Of a DNA stretch of 64,000 nt, positions 1 through 17,176 are shown piece by piece. Location: assembly GCA_905182995.1 (NCBI GenBank), contig CAJJDP010000044.1, positions 71,060 to 135,059 on the forward strand, read 5' to 3'. A program made the translations under genes and the position numbers. Source of the stretch: Paramecium octaurelia. Lineage: Eukaryota > Ciliophora > Oligohymenophorea > Peniculida > Parameciidae. Position 1 is the stretch's first letter; each line of letters starts with the position of its first letter. The notes below the pieces were generated by a model. It had not been told where the DNA came from and did no database searches. It saw only the letters and a list, made by a program, of their open reading frames with translations.

Positions 1-2788
1 TAAGAGATTGGGTTATTTCATAATCAATGATGACATCGTAATTATAAACAATTTGATATCGTAACCTGGAGAATAATGGGTTTCTAAAATGCAATTGTAA
101 ACAGCAGAGAAAACTTCAGACAAGACTTCATATGTTTTTTCTGGTATTTTGTAAAGAGAACTCAAAATGATGCCTGTAATTCTAGACTTTAAGTGTTCAT
201 TGATCTCTTTACTTTATAAAATTTTGATAGTTTGGAAAAGGATTTAAGATAGTATATTGCTCTTTAGATCATCATGGAGTTCTTAGATTCCTAATTGAAT
301 TAACAAGGCTCCTTCTCCTAATTCGATGTCACCATAGTTATCTTCATTTTACAAATTCTAGAATGCCAATTAAAAGTAAATGGACTATTAGGCTTCATTC
401 AAAAAATAGTTTCTTCCAAAATGCATGTATTGATTGAGTGTTTCAAAAAGATTGCACAATCTTCCCTACTACTTCTTGATGATATTCTAGAAGTATGGTA
501 AGATTTGCATCTACAATTCTGTTACAACTGATAATTTAGAGATGCATCCAGAAATGAAGAGCACCAGATCTTCATCAAAATCTATTTTATCACAATTAGC
601 CAACATTGAATACAATTATGCTAAATGCTACTCCAATTTGCCTAAGATCTCACTGAATTCATCTTGATCAACCAATGATCTAAGGACATTCCAACATCTA
701 TTTAAATAGATATGTCTTTATTGATCACCTGAATTGATTTTCTACTATTCCATAATGACTCTCTAAGTTAAAACTTGGATCAAACCAACCAATAAGTTAT
801 CATTTTACAAGAACTAATTCGGATACCTTTTTAGTATATTTGTTATTGTTTCAAAGTGTCTCTCGTATGTGCTGTATTGAAGTCCATTACATAATTGTGG
901 GAATAGTATTACTACCAGATCTTTGGTTTTACCTTTGAGATCATCATCCTCAAATATGTCTTTCAATGCATCAATTGATTAATAAAGTACAACAGGTTCT
1001 GATGGCTACACAAAACTGATCATTATTTATAAATAAGCATTCATGTTTTACGATTGAGTATCCTTTTTGAATAAGTTGTCACAATAATATCCAAAGAATA
1101 AGGAGAGTCTTAATTTGATTATTTATTCTTGAATTGACTAAAAGAATAATAAATTATCAGTCAGGAGTTATTCCATTAATAACACAATATCAAATCTTTT
1201 CTGTATCAAATAACTCATGATTGTTAAAATTACTAAACTACTTTCAATCCTATCCACCGGAGTATATTCTTTGAATAATTTCCTATTATATAGGTTTTAT
1301 CTACTTATCTTGCAATGCCTAAACAAAGGCCACTTGTTATTCCTTCAATTAAACTGGATTATTAGTTATCATATTGATGGAATCCTATGAAATTATGACT
1401 GCCAAATTTGCCAAAAATGTAGTAGACCCATCAATATGATCACATAAGGTTTCTAATAAGGATGCTGCTGCTGTCTTTGGAACATCTGATTCCTATTTGT
1501 CTACTGTGTCCAATGCCAAATTGACAAATTCTTCAGGCTAATCTTTCATCTATTAATATTCTTTTTGGGAGGTTATCAGAAATGGATAGATTACATCTGT
1601 TATTAAGGCAATTTTAGAATCAGAGAATATTTGGTATTAATCAGTCTAAGACCCTAGGTTTGCCAATAACTTCAGGATGTACGTCATGATTTTTGGTAAA
1701 TAGGGTTTGCTTTCATGATTATAGATTGCATAAATACTTGTAAATTTAAGTAATTGATTCACTGTTGATATATGCCAATAAACTGTAGATTAACAATTGT
1801 GTTATGGTCGTTAAGTAAGGACCAAAAGCTCCTTTTTTAACTTCATTCTTATTGCGATTATTCAGCAAGACTTGGAGAGTTAAGAAGTAGATCTTGAACA
1901 CTTAACACTTAATTTCATTTAATTGATTGTCAAAATGATCATTGCCCGTATTGATAATGGAACAATTTTGAATCTGTTTACCTATTTATGGAGAATAGGA
2001 TAATAATATTATAAGAATTCCAGAGAAAGAGTTTTATTGAAATAAAATGTTTTGAATTGGTTAAGTTTGTTCTTTTTGACTATTATTTCTATCAAATACT
2101 TTCTCACATAAATCAGTGACTACTTGAGTGTATAATCTAATGGTTGTGATGAAATCATCTGATAATTCCTTTGGTTATTCTGTCAATTTGGTGATGACAA
2201 AGCCGGTTTGATTGAAAAACTCACCTATCCATTCATAACCTGTTTACACTATGGAACTATATGTTTGCAATTCCAAAGAGTCTTGTAAGATCTTAAAAAA
2301 TAAGATTCCTATTTAAATTTGCCATTGCTATTCTTGTCTTAAGAATTCCTTCATTTTATTCTCAATTTCTGTTTTTACACCTAGTTTAAGTTAGGTAAAT
2401 ACTTTTATCTTTTCTAACAATTAAACTCATGCACTTGATCAAAGATTACTTGCATTTTAAGGGAGTGTACTGAGACATGAGAACTGCCAGGATGGAATTT
2501 GCATGATTTATTGTCAATTACACTATTTAGTATGATATAAAAATACTGTTGTTTGTCAGCATCTTCAACACAACTGAATTTAATAAACTGGCTGCCTGTT
2601 CTTGCACTATACAGATATCGAAACACATTTTTACTTTTATCCTATTACATAGCAACTTTGGCTATCTATTCGAAATTCTAGATATTATCTATGAGACTAG
2701 TCACTAATTGTTTTTCTGTTTCATTTCTGATGTTATTATCTGTATTTGTAAAAACTGTTACTAATTAGTCATAAATTGCGGTTGCCAT
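1..2788 (-). CDS. importin/exportin-like nuclear transport receptor (3' end cut by window)
   Basis: A karyopherin-beta-type HEAT-repeat protein, expected to carry cargo through nuclear pores with Ran. The start is ATG at 2788 (protein begins MATAIYDQLVTVF). The N-terminus has the family pattern NIRNETEKQL, like the importin-beta N-domain helix. Near residue 420 the stretch PEEFVNLALDTVD followed by AAASLLETLCDHIDG resembles the segment before 'AA..L...L' shared by CSE1 and importin-7/8. Short introns are needed, for example 26 nt near 2413-2438 and 28 nt near 1733-1760. The frame is still open at base 1, so about 900 residues are seen and the C-terminus lies outside. Which karyopherin it is cannot be told from sequence alone; exportin-2 or importin-7/8 types fit best. 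Confidence 0.6.
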
Positions 2789-2948
2789 CCTAATTTGATA
2801 TTTAAATTATTTAAATTTTGTATGAAAATATTTATCAACTTCATTTCTCACATATTACATAATATTAATTATATATATATTACTATAATGACACTCCCTT
2901 CTTAGAGCCAATATACTTATATCTGATAATAATAAAATAAATTAAATA

Positions 2949-4336
2949 TCAAATGTTTTACTTCAGTATTTTCTTCTTTTTCTTTTTCCCCTTGCTTCCA
3001 GACTACTACTATTATTAATATTATTATTTCTATTATTCCAACATATCCATTAGAGTAGTCAACTCGTTCATCTTATTCTCTATCTGAATCAACAGATCCC
3101 CTGATTGCTAATCTTCCTTATTGATGTCTGAATTCATCAATTATGAATCATATCTGGGTCTCTTTTGTAATTATTAGATCCTCTTTTGTAACTGTTTATT
3201 CTACCTCAATAAATCTTTGCAATTAGGACATTCTAACTAAAATAAACTACTAACCTAATTCTTCAGACTCCTCTTGTTATTACTCTTAAATGATAGGATA
3301 TTCGTCTTACTAATTCTCTTCCACATCTTCGTAATAATTCTTTTGCTCCTTGAATAATTTGATGTTCCGAACCAACTTGTCAAAGATGTCCTTAGAATAT
3401 GGTTCAACGAAGCCTGGATTTTCTCTCAGATCCAAAGAGATTAAGGATTCATTTGTATCCAAAATCTAACTAAACAATCTAACTCCTTCTTCTCCTATTT
3501 GATTTTCCCTCAAACCAATGTTCTTAGTCCAAGAATCATACATCAAAAAATTACACAAATCTTTAATACATCTATCATCGAACATATTCTAATGCAGAAA
3601 TATCTCACATAATCCTTACAATGCCAACTATTAAGGAGGCTCTAATTGTTTATTTATTATATTACCATCGCCTCTTATTTCCTCAGCCCATTTCATTTCA
3701 TCTCTTCTACCTGCATGTGAACTGATTATCTTACCAATTATCATCCCAGCATTCTCCTTCAATAAATTGTTTGATAAATCTAACAAATTCAATGAAACAC
3801 ATTATTGGATTGGCTCAGATAGTATTTATAAATGTTAGCTAGTCAAACTGCAATTCGTTATCTTAAGTTCCTTTAATGTTTTTGTACTCTTCAATCCAAA
3901 TGAGATGGATTCACAATCTTTTGGACTCAAAATCAAATCAGTGATGTGTAAATGCATTAAATTGAATTGAGTCTATGTCAAATTCAAATTGATGGCTGTC
4001 AATATACCATTGATTATTTGTTGTAATTCCTCCAAACTTACTAAATCATCTACACAAACTTAAACTTATTAATACTTTTGTTCATTTTCTTTCTCAATCT
4101 TCCATACACTAATATTGAATCAAAGTGACACAAACTCAACAATAATTACAATGGAATTATATCCTCGATTCTTATCAATATGGCATTCAATCTTAGGGAT
4201 TGATCCTTCAAACCTTAAGCTACGAAAGATCATCCAAAAATGTACTTATGGCTTTGCTTAAATGCACATGTTATTCCTAACAAATTTATTTATAAATTGA
4301 AAGGTATTCTCTATTTGGATTGTATGTCTATTTCAT
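2949..4336 (-). CDS. leucine-rich repeat (RNI/RanGAP-type) protein with coiled-coil tail
   Basis: The start is ATG at 4336 (MKQTYNPNREYLSIYK) and the stop is TGA at 2951-2949. After about 130 residues come long LRR units such as LDLSNNLLKENAG and LISLDLRENPGFVEP, with 28-30 residue spacing typical of ribonuclease-inhibitor/RanGAP repeats. The tail is charged and Gln-rich with heptad-like segments (LLIQIENKMNELTTLMDMLE) and a lysine-rich end (GSKGKKKKKK). At least two introns are needed (about 22-23 nt each). This kind of protein usually works as a scaffold, often in cilia of ciliates, but no specific role can be read here. Its start lies 39 bp from the start of the divergent gene at 4376. Confidence 0.7.
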
Positions 4337-4375
4337 CTGTTAAATAAAAATTAATATAAAAATTAAAATTTGTAA
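4337..4375. promoter_or_regulatory. 39-bp divergent intergenic region
   Basis: Only 39 bp separate the ATG of the LRR gene (minus) from the ATG of the coiled-coil gene (plus). It is almost pure A/T and must hold both transcription starts and both 5' UTRs. No TATA-like element can be singled out. Confidence 0.5.
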
Positions 4376-5294
4376 ATGAAATCATTATCTGCTTCCAAAT
4401 ACAATCATAACAATACTACCTTTACTACGCCTGACAAAAAACCAAATAAGGTATGCCATCAATTTATATAAGAGTAGATAAAACACACAGTCCACCATGA
4501 AGTTAAGTGGCGAAATGATGTCCGTTTAAAGTTATTTATATGAATAAGCTCATCTCAAAGAAGAAGCCTCCAAAAAAGAAATCATTAGACTCATTAGATT
4601 AGTCATTGATAGTCTGGAAAAGAATAGAAACATTAAAGAATTAAATGAATAACTCTCTAAATTAATAATTGGATTGAGAACATGTATTAATTAATAAGAA
4701 GTATCAAGTTACATCATTTAATTAATTCAAACTATACGAGAAATTACAAATAATCATTAATTTAAAAAAGAAATCGAATCTGAAAATGATAAAGCACTTC
4801 TAATTAAACGAATACATGAATTAGAATTATAAGCCAAAGAAACTTAATGGCAATTCGGTAACAATATTTATTAATTTTGTTTAGAAATGAAAATCAGAGA
4901 TCACAAATCCACTTAAAAGATCAAGTAATACTAAGAGGAATTAGATCAAATCAAAAAGTATAAATAATAACATCAAGTCTCCAAACCTTAATAAAATTCC
5001 CCTCAAAAAATAGAACTCAAAAATCAAATCAAACTTATGCAATAAAAAATACAAAACTTATCCGAAAAGGAAAAGAAATTGATTCTATTAGTCAAAGCTG
5101 TCAAATCCAGAGGAATAGATGTTGAACATATTTATAAAAACATCAATCAAATATCAAGTCGAAATAGTAGAATCACTAAGGATGAAACAATAAGTGATTT
5201 CATTGATAGCTCGCATTCCGATTTCGCTGATATCTCATAATTTGATCTTGGCCAAACTTCCATCAAAAGAAACCCTAAATTTTTACTTGATTGA
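4376..5294 (+). CDS. coiled-coil protein, unknown function
   Basis: The protein starts MKSLSASKYNHNNTTF and stops at TGA 5292-5294. A 22-nt intron near 4451-4472 brings the first exon into frame with the rest. The body is about 270 residues of charged, Gln-rich helix (for example LNEQLSKLIIGLRTCINQQE and LIKRIHELELQAKE) and ends in a short Ser/Asp-rich tail before NPKFLLD. No signal peptide, membrane segment or enzyme motif is visible. It is probably a structural or scaffold coiled coil; I do not recognise the family. Confidence 0.65.
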
Positions 5295-5352
5295 TTGTTT
5301 TTATTTCTATAAATTTATTTAGTTTACTCTTAAATAACAATTATTTACAATA

Positions 5353-6012
5353 ATGTATAATTCAAGATCCATATTTAATCACTATCTTCAAAACAATTAG
5401 ATCAACAGGGTTTCCAAATAGTGGAAGCATTCAAAAGATTTCTGAAAATTATCAACTTTATTAATTGGAGTAGAAAATAAAATATTACAAAAACTAGAAT
5501 AAGCTGAATAAGAATTCAATAAGCAAAAAGAATTTTAAGAATAAAAGTTCATTAAACTAATGGACTCAGGAATCAAATAACTTTATATTCTTCATCCAAT
5601 CAGCTAGGCTAATTATAAAAATAAGTTGAAGAATTCAAATTAGCCAATGAATAAGTAAATTATACTAAGAATAAGAAAGATTTGGCTTTAGAAAAGAAAT
5701 TTGAAAATGCTATTCAAAATGAAACTTAAACTAATAGTCTTCAATCAATTTTAGAATTCTGAAATCAATTACTGACGAGTTTGTTAAACTTAGCAATCTC
5801 TTAAATCAAGAAAAGGGAAATAGGGACGAAAGTGAACAATCAATATTTTAGATGCTTAAAGATATTGCTAACATAGTTAAAGTAGAATTTGATTAAGAAA
5901 AAAAGACTAGGTATTATTATTATATGTTAATAATACTAGAGAGTAATCAGAGGAACATCCTTTAAGTTTACTAGAGGATACTTGCAATACAATAAGTATT
6001 GCTGCAAATTGA
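5353..6012 (+). CDS. small coiled-coil protein, exon structure uncertain
   Basis: It begins MYNSRSIFNHYLQNNQ and ends IAAN-stop (TGA 6010-6012). Most of the stretch reads as coiled coil: NKILQKLEQAEQEFNKQKEF, then LQKQVEEFKLANEQ, then VKLSNLLNQEKGN. A clear 29-nt intron sits near 5909-5937. However, the frame changes between about 5440 and 5480 and again near 5580-5610. At the second place no GT...AG intron fits, so a real frameshift, a sequencing error or gene decay is possible. No known domain is recognised. It lies 58 bp downstream of the preceding coiled-coil gene on the same strand. Confidence 0.45.
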
Positions 6013-7301
6013 TTAAATTTCATGTATTTATTAGATATATATTTATAAAATCATGGATATTAAATTTCTAATTTTTAATATTTAACTTCAAGAATTTAGA
6101 ATAAAAACTAATTTTAAATAAATATTAAAATATAATAGATATATAATCACTATTTTAAACCAATTATAGAATTTCAATACATTTAAACACATTTATTACA
6201 AACTCCACATTAAATTAATTGTGGTAGATTTTTTAAGACTCATTCTAAAATATCGCAATAATTATCTTAGATAAATAATTCGTTAATATATAAACTGATT
6301 AACTTTGAGATAATTGAAAGTTTATATTATATGACCTTGAATTTCTACAAATACAAGAGTATTTTCTTTAGTTGTAAAGTATAAAATTTTTCTTAAGGTT
6401 AGATCATCACATGGATTGTAATTCTTAGAAATTAAATTCTTAGGCTCTCCTTTTCGCTAAATCTAATCGTTATATTGTTTAACTCTAAATTTCAGCCTTC
6501 TTGTTAATTTAAGTCAACTTGTTCTTTTTGAAGTTTTAGATAAAGCCTACTATATGAAACATAAGTACCACTTCTTTTACTTTTTCTCTAATAAAAGAAA
6601 ATTTATGGAATCTATTTAATTTATAATGACTATTTAAAATTTAATTGCGGAAGAACATAAAAAAAACTCTGAAAAGATTATCTAATAAAAAGATCCCATT
6701 TATTTATCTCAATAAAATCATTTAAATTTTTATATCTTATTTAATATCAATACACAAGTAACTAAAAATAAATAATTTATAAAAGTCAATAAGAATAGTA
6801 ATCAACTCATAAAATTATATAATTTACTTTTCTCTTCGAAATACTAATTGAAACAGTAGGTTTCTAATTTACTAAATTTCCATCTAATTATTATTTTATG
6901 CTATTTAAATTGAATGGTAATAGTATTTTATTCTTGGCAGATATTTAAGAAAAATCAATTTGCAAAGTGTTTAATCTATAGTCTGTGAACAATTTAAATC
7001 TAAAAGTTGTTGAATATGAATACAGAATAAAAATTATTTTAAAGATAGTATTTTTATTTGCATACTTTAAAAAGTTAAATTAATATCTTAAATGCAATTG
7101 ATGCAAAATCACATTAAGTACAAATTTTTAAGAAACTGAAATTTAAATCAAGTAATATAAGAATTAGGGAATTATTCAAATAATGATATTTGAAATCACC
7201 TTTTCCATACAATTCCTTTATTTTATACAAAACTCACTTAACTCTTGAATTTATAAGTGTTTTATGTTGTTTTTATTTATTTTTATTTAAATTTTAAATA
7301 T
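6013..7301. other. gene-poor AT-rich stretch with a possible decayed gene
   Basis: About 1.3 kb, unusually long for this gene-dense chromosome. Up to 6620 I see nothing. From 6626 to about 7250 on the plus strand there are TGA-free runs in two different frames. One starts at ATG 6626 (MTIQNLIAEEHKKNSEK). The other contains MLFKLNGNSILFLADIQEKS, which looks protein-like. I could not link them by an intron of normal size, so this may be an eroded gene or chance open frames. Confidence 0.3.
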
Positions 7302-12499
<5,198 letters not shown>

Positions 12500-12575
12500 A
12501 TTATTCAGTTTGTGACTTAATTATGTATTCATTCTAACCAATGTGTTATTATATTATATAAAGAATTTAATTATT

Positions 12576-14177
12576 TCATTGTTTTTACAGTGTAGGAGTA
12601 TTGCACTCTTTTATTTTTAATGTACTATCTGGTATCCTTATTTGTCTCGTGGAGTTGTATTATCTCACCATTGCTCCTATATTGCAATTTTCAGCTGTAG
12701 GATCATCATTACTCTCTTATTTATTGTTAGCCATATGTTTAAGTTGACTGTTAGTAAGGGCAAGTCTATGTAAATCCTTTTGCTTTTTTGGTTCCTGTTT
12801 CTACGGTATATCTATATACTAGAGAAGCAATTTACCAGCAATCTCCCTTGAATTTTACTTCGATAATTTAGCACTATATTAACTAAATTTGGATGCTCCT
12901 ACCACGATAGACGATTTCCTTTAGTCTTGTCTTGTTATAGAGACATTTGAGGATATTGAATCAGAGGAGTTGAAGTTTAAGGGAGATCTCTATTCAATTT
13001 CTTAAGTTCCAATCTTGACAGCATTCTTGAATTCTGAATACCCTTGAAGATTCTTCTAATATTTCTCCGTTTATCTGTTGTATTCCTTAGCCAATTCTTT
13101 GAAATAAGGATGTTTTAAACACTTATGATATAATGTAACATACTTCTTCTGAACTCAATCTCAAAGACGGTTTCTTCATGAGCATAGATTAGACAAGATC
13201 CTGCATTTAGATTGGAGCCAGTTTGAATTGTTGATCCTTAAAGTCCACTTCACATTATTTATTATTCTTTAGGATGGATTTCTAATCTATCCCTGCAAAT
13301 GGAGTATTGCCAGTCTAATGATATAATGTTATATTATACAATCAAAAGATACAAGATTATCCCTGCACTAAAGACATCACATTTATCGCAATAGAAATCC
13401 AATCCATCTATGTATTCAAGGATTTCAGGAGCAACAAAACCAGGTGTACCACATCTTTTGAATAAGGGTTCTTCATTGAGACTGGTGGCCAATCCAAAGT
13501 CAGCCAAAACGATTTCATAATTATTCTCTCTTGACTTCAACAGTAGGTTTTCAGGCTTCAAATCTCTATGAATCAGATTGTTCTCATGCATGTGTCTCAA
13601 TGCACTTATCAAATTGAAGGCCAGTTTCTACATAGTCTCAGCAGGCAGGAAACCTTATGGATTATAAATTCTTACCTGTTTCACGCACTCGTTGTAATAA
13701 TTCTCCTCCTTATATCATGTCCAAAACAAAGTAAATCGAATTAGTTGTTTCATGAACTTCATGCAATTTTACAATGTTTGGATGATTCAATTTCCTCATT
13801 ACTTTTATCTCATTCAATAGACTCTCGATTCCCTTTGATTACTGAGACATATAGCTTTTGCTAAATGCCTTTATTGCATATTAGTTATTATTTTCTTTTT
13901 TTGTTGCTGAATATACTTTTGCAAAACTGCCTTTGCCAATCATCTTTGATACTGAAAAAGCATCATGAAAATTATTCATAATGCACTTCAATCGAAAGTG
14001 AGACTTCCAAACTTCATAGTTCGTTTTATCCGATGTAAAAATCTCGAGACTCTTACCTTAATAGGAAAGTCTGAATCCATACAGAGTCTCATCTGAATTC
14101 AGTTAGACAAAATGATCTGAAGATGGATCTATAAATTAAACATGCATAGTAAGAAGCGGTGCTATTTTGAGTTACAT
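12576..14177 (-). CDS. Ser/Thr protein kinase with N-terminal PH-like region (CAMK-like)
   Basis: It starts MQLKIAPLLTMHVQFIDP at 14177 and stops at TGA 12578-12576. Residues about 1-90 look like a PH domain ending (SLEIFTSDKTNYEVWKSHF). The kinase domain follows: glycine loop GKGSFAKVYSA, VAIK-type lysine in YAIKAFSK, C-helix glutamate near LLNEIKVMRKL, catalytic loop [14 protein letters not shown] in VLADFGLA and GTPGFVAPEIL. All catalytic residues are present, so it should be active. Introns are 20-28 nt, for example 25 nt after ILYLLI and 22 nt after RLSSEE. The roughly 130-residue tail is Ser/Thr/Gln-rich and unrecognised. Kinase families are greatly expanded in Paramecium; the substrate is unknown. 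Confidence 0.85.
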
Positions 14178-14764
14178 TACAGAAACTTTAAACAACGAGC
14201 TTTCACTCATCAGAAGAAATTTTTTTTTGATTCTTTATTTAGAACCAACAAGAAACTCAGACTCTATTAGATCAGGTTGTTCCTTTTATAGTTTATAACA
14301 AGCAATACATCAAGCAAACATTTATCACAAAGATGCCAAAAACTTGAAGTTGTCTTACCAAAATCAAAAATGGATTATTACATTAACTCAATTATATAAT
14401 TAATACACCTTATTGAAATTTGACAACTTTTAAATTCTTTTTAGTTATCATTTAGATATTGTGGATTTACATTCAAATTTCATTTGCATCTGGATATTGC
14501 ACTGCGATAAAATGGCATTTGTTATTGAGGAGACAAGGGTTATCTTAGAAGTTTTAATATATATTATTGTAAGTTTATCCATTAGAGATGAAAATATAAT
14601 ATATAATAAATGTAAAATTTATAATTCTTATAATTCATTCAAATTCAAACTAATAATGAGTCTAAGGAATTTAACTATCCTGGTATTAGTGAACCATTGA
14701 TTTTTCTTATGGATATCTAGTATGAGACATGAGAATTTTATATTATATAAAAATTATCGTTTTA
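14178..14764. other. intergenic stretch with ambiguous open frames
   Basis: 587 bp between the divergent kinase and the Gln-rich gene. On the plus strand two frames stay free of TGA for over 100 codons. One runs to TGA at 14698-14700 and has few Gln codons. The other begins at an ATG at about 14142, inside the kinase 5' end. Neither shows a domain, and I do not call a gene. Confidence 0.35.
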
Positions 14765-15480
14765 ATGAATAATAGCTTTTCAGCGGAAGGGCAAACTTAT
14801 TAAGTTAGGACGGTAACAACATCATAGAATGTTTAAAGAACTAGTAATGGGGAATTCCAAGATGCTGTTTAAAGATATGAGTTACGAAGATCATCGAGAC
14901 CCAGATAAACTTAAAATAATCAATAAACGACAGTAATTACTTCTAAATACGTTTAATTGGATAATGAGGGGAAGAATAATAACTATGACTTGGAAGCTTC
15001 AAGATAATCTTAGAGGGTGTTGGAAAAGTATCAGGTGAATAGCTAGAATAGTCATTACGAAGTGAATAGATAGAGTGTTAAGGAAGTTATGGACAAATAC
15101 AGGAGAGGAAGAGGTAAATCTGAGTGAGTCTATGTAGGAACAACGACATCCTAATTATAAACGACAGAGGTGAAGTACTCTGCTGTTCCCCAACCTTAGT
15201 ATGAGCAGTTGCAGTAGAAAGAAACAATTTTTGAAGGCAGAAATAGCAGGTATGTGGAGGAGTAGGAGTATTCACAAGAAAAACAAGTGACACTAAATTA
15301 TAATACTATTTAAAGTATTTTATTTTAAATATTGAAGCAAAATAATAGGTGTATGAGATAGATTATGAGTAAATAAAGGAAGATTGTCAAATCAGCGACA
15401 TTTACAGGAGACCTGAGAGAGAAGACGATGAATAAGTGGATTTATTGGACAGTGATTATGTTTCTTGCAATATGTTTTGA
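14765..15480 (+). CDS. Gln-rich, probably disordered protein, unknown function
   Basis: It starts MNNSFSAEGQTYQVRTV and ends in an acidic tail DDEQVDLLDSDYVSCNMF before TGA 15478-15480. Two introns fit well: 24 nt near 15113-15136 and 23 nt near 15314-15336. The composition is rich in Gln, Ser, Arg and Asn with few hydrophobics, suggesting disorder; no domain is seen. The stop lies only 17 bp before the GPCR start. The GPCR frame is also open upstream through this gene's last exon, so the border between the two genes needs transcript data. Confidence 0.55.
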
Positions 15481-15497
15481 AATATTATTATTAATAA

Positions 15498-16528
15498 TGA
15501 ACGATTAAACAATTAAAATACTTTAAATTACAGCTTGTTCATTGTCCTTGATAGGGTCTCTCTTTATCATTGTGGTTTATTTTAAAATGGGAATGAGAAA
15601 CAACTTTGCATTAAAATTGATCATGTGCTTGACAATTAGTGATATCATATTTTCTCTCTCCAATTTGATGTACATTGATCCAGGTAAAAGTATTTTACTA
15701 TAAGGATGCACACCCAATTATCAGAACCTTTGCATTACTCAAGGATTCCTCATTCAATATTCTTCAATTGCCTGCTTTATGTTTTGCTTCTTATTATGTT
15801 TATGCATCTTTTGGACGGTGATTAAAAATAGGGCAAATCTGAGTGAATACCAAAGACTCTTTTAAATATTAGGATTCTGCACTCCCATTCTATTTGCTGC
15901 AATTCCTGCTATAACAAATTCATATAATACTCAAATATATGTTTGTGGAATATCAAACGATGATGTTGATTTATGTTTTCATGATTCAGACAGGTCCACA
16001 TAAATTGTGATGATAGAATCGATATCATTATTTTATGTGCCCTTGTGGTTGATGAATATTGTGGGGATATCATTTATCATTAGAGTAAGTGTGTTTATGA
16101 CAAAATTAAGAACGTAGTCAGAATAAATTAATAGATCACGAAGTTCAGATTAATAAGAAATTCAATTATACACACAACAAGAATATGAATTGAAACTCTC
16201 CTAACGAATCACTTAGAATATGTTATTATATCCAATAATAATGTTGATTTGCTACAGTGGAATGACTGTGTATGCAATAGGCAAATTATGTAATTCAGAG
16301 ATCCACGTGTTGAGAGGGCTAAGATTTATAATGGCTGATTGTCTGGGGTTGTGTAATTCTATAGCATACGGATACAATGCCATCATAATATTGAGACTGC
16401 AGAAAATGATGTCTCAATAATAAACCTTGCCCATGATGCAATTTCGCTAAGGTTCTAATGATTCTGATGTTAATAGAAAATAATTTGAATCATTTCTTTC
16501 CATAGCAACTATTTATAATGATTAATGA
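15498..16528 (+). CDS. 7TM G-protein-coupled receptor, cAMP-receptor-like family
   Basis: A predicted plasma-membrane receptor. Starting at MNDQTIKILQIT, hydrophobic helices follow in order: SLIGSLFIIVVYF, LKLIMCLTISDIIFSLSNLM, the CITQGFLIQYSSIACFMFCF helix, ILGFCTPILFAAIPAI, YVPLWLMNIVGISFIIRV, NMLLYPIIMLICYSGMTVYA and a last helix near MADCLGLCNSIAYGYNA. The C..QGF.IQ...I pattern in helix 3 and the overall size (about 335 residues) match Dictyostelium cAR/secretin-like GPCRs. A 21-nt intron follows MYIDP. An in-frame ATG at 15450 would add WIYWTVIMFLAICFEILLL, a possible signal anchor. The stop at 16526-16528 may overlap the 3' end of the convergent gene. Confidence 0.75.
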
Positions 16529-16545
16529 ATAATTAATGATATTCT

Positions 16546-16936
16546 CAGAAAGGATTAAATTTTTGATGATGTGATCTGCATTGCGATGGAGATCGAGTTC
16601 TAATCACGAGAGACATCTATTTAAAAATCTTCTCTTGTTTCTTCATGTCTGATTTCATCATAATATCCTTGTTTGTTTCTATAAATTACAAATATAAACG
16701 ATGTTCCTTTTGGGTCCAATGACCTTACATAAGATTATCTCATTACCATTATTGTATGTTTTCCTTGCAGTCTTGCGTCTTGTTTTCTTGATCGGCCTCT
16801 AAGGTTTTAGATCGCCAGCAAGTTCTTTAACAGACTCGATGGTTGACTTAGATTCAATAGGTTATTCACTAGGATTGGAATAAATATAATACTCTAAACC
16901 TTCCTCGATTTTTATCTGGTTGAACCGATTTGCCAT
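16546..16936 (-). CDS. small basic protein, unknown function, exon structure unresolved
   Basis: It starts MANRFNQIKIEEGLEYYIYS at 16936. The next exon portion is either ESVKELAGDLKPQRPIKKTR in the same frame or a shifted frame after a 23-nt intron. Downstream, SLDPKGTSFIFVIYRNKQGY in a third frame also looks coding and can be joined by a 23-nt intron. Depending on the choice, the stop falls at about 16546 or further left, where it would overlap the end of the GPCR gene. No domain is recognised. The coordinates are the conservative choice. Confidence 0.4.
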
Positions 16937-17176
16937 TATGTGTTGATAACGCAAATTCTCAAGAATTAGATATTGGATATAAGAATTATAGGCATTGTAA
17001 AGTTATTCAATCTAATAAGTTCAAATTTTACCCACTTATAAGCGTTGATTTGGCATCATGGATTCAAAAGATTTCAGAATTACCTTCTGGAGGAAAAAAA
17101 AGAAAAAATAAATGTTTTTCAATTATTTACACTACAAAAGTAATAAATTAAATATACATAAAGATACATTTATTGA
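16937..17176. other. short intergenic stretch with an unexplained open frame
   Basis: On the plus strand 16930-17151 is open for over 70 codons with no TAA, TAG or TGA and reads like protein (for example FYPLISVDLASWIQKISELP), but it lacks an ATG. It may be a relic exon or chance. Confidence 0.25.
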
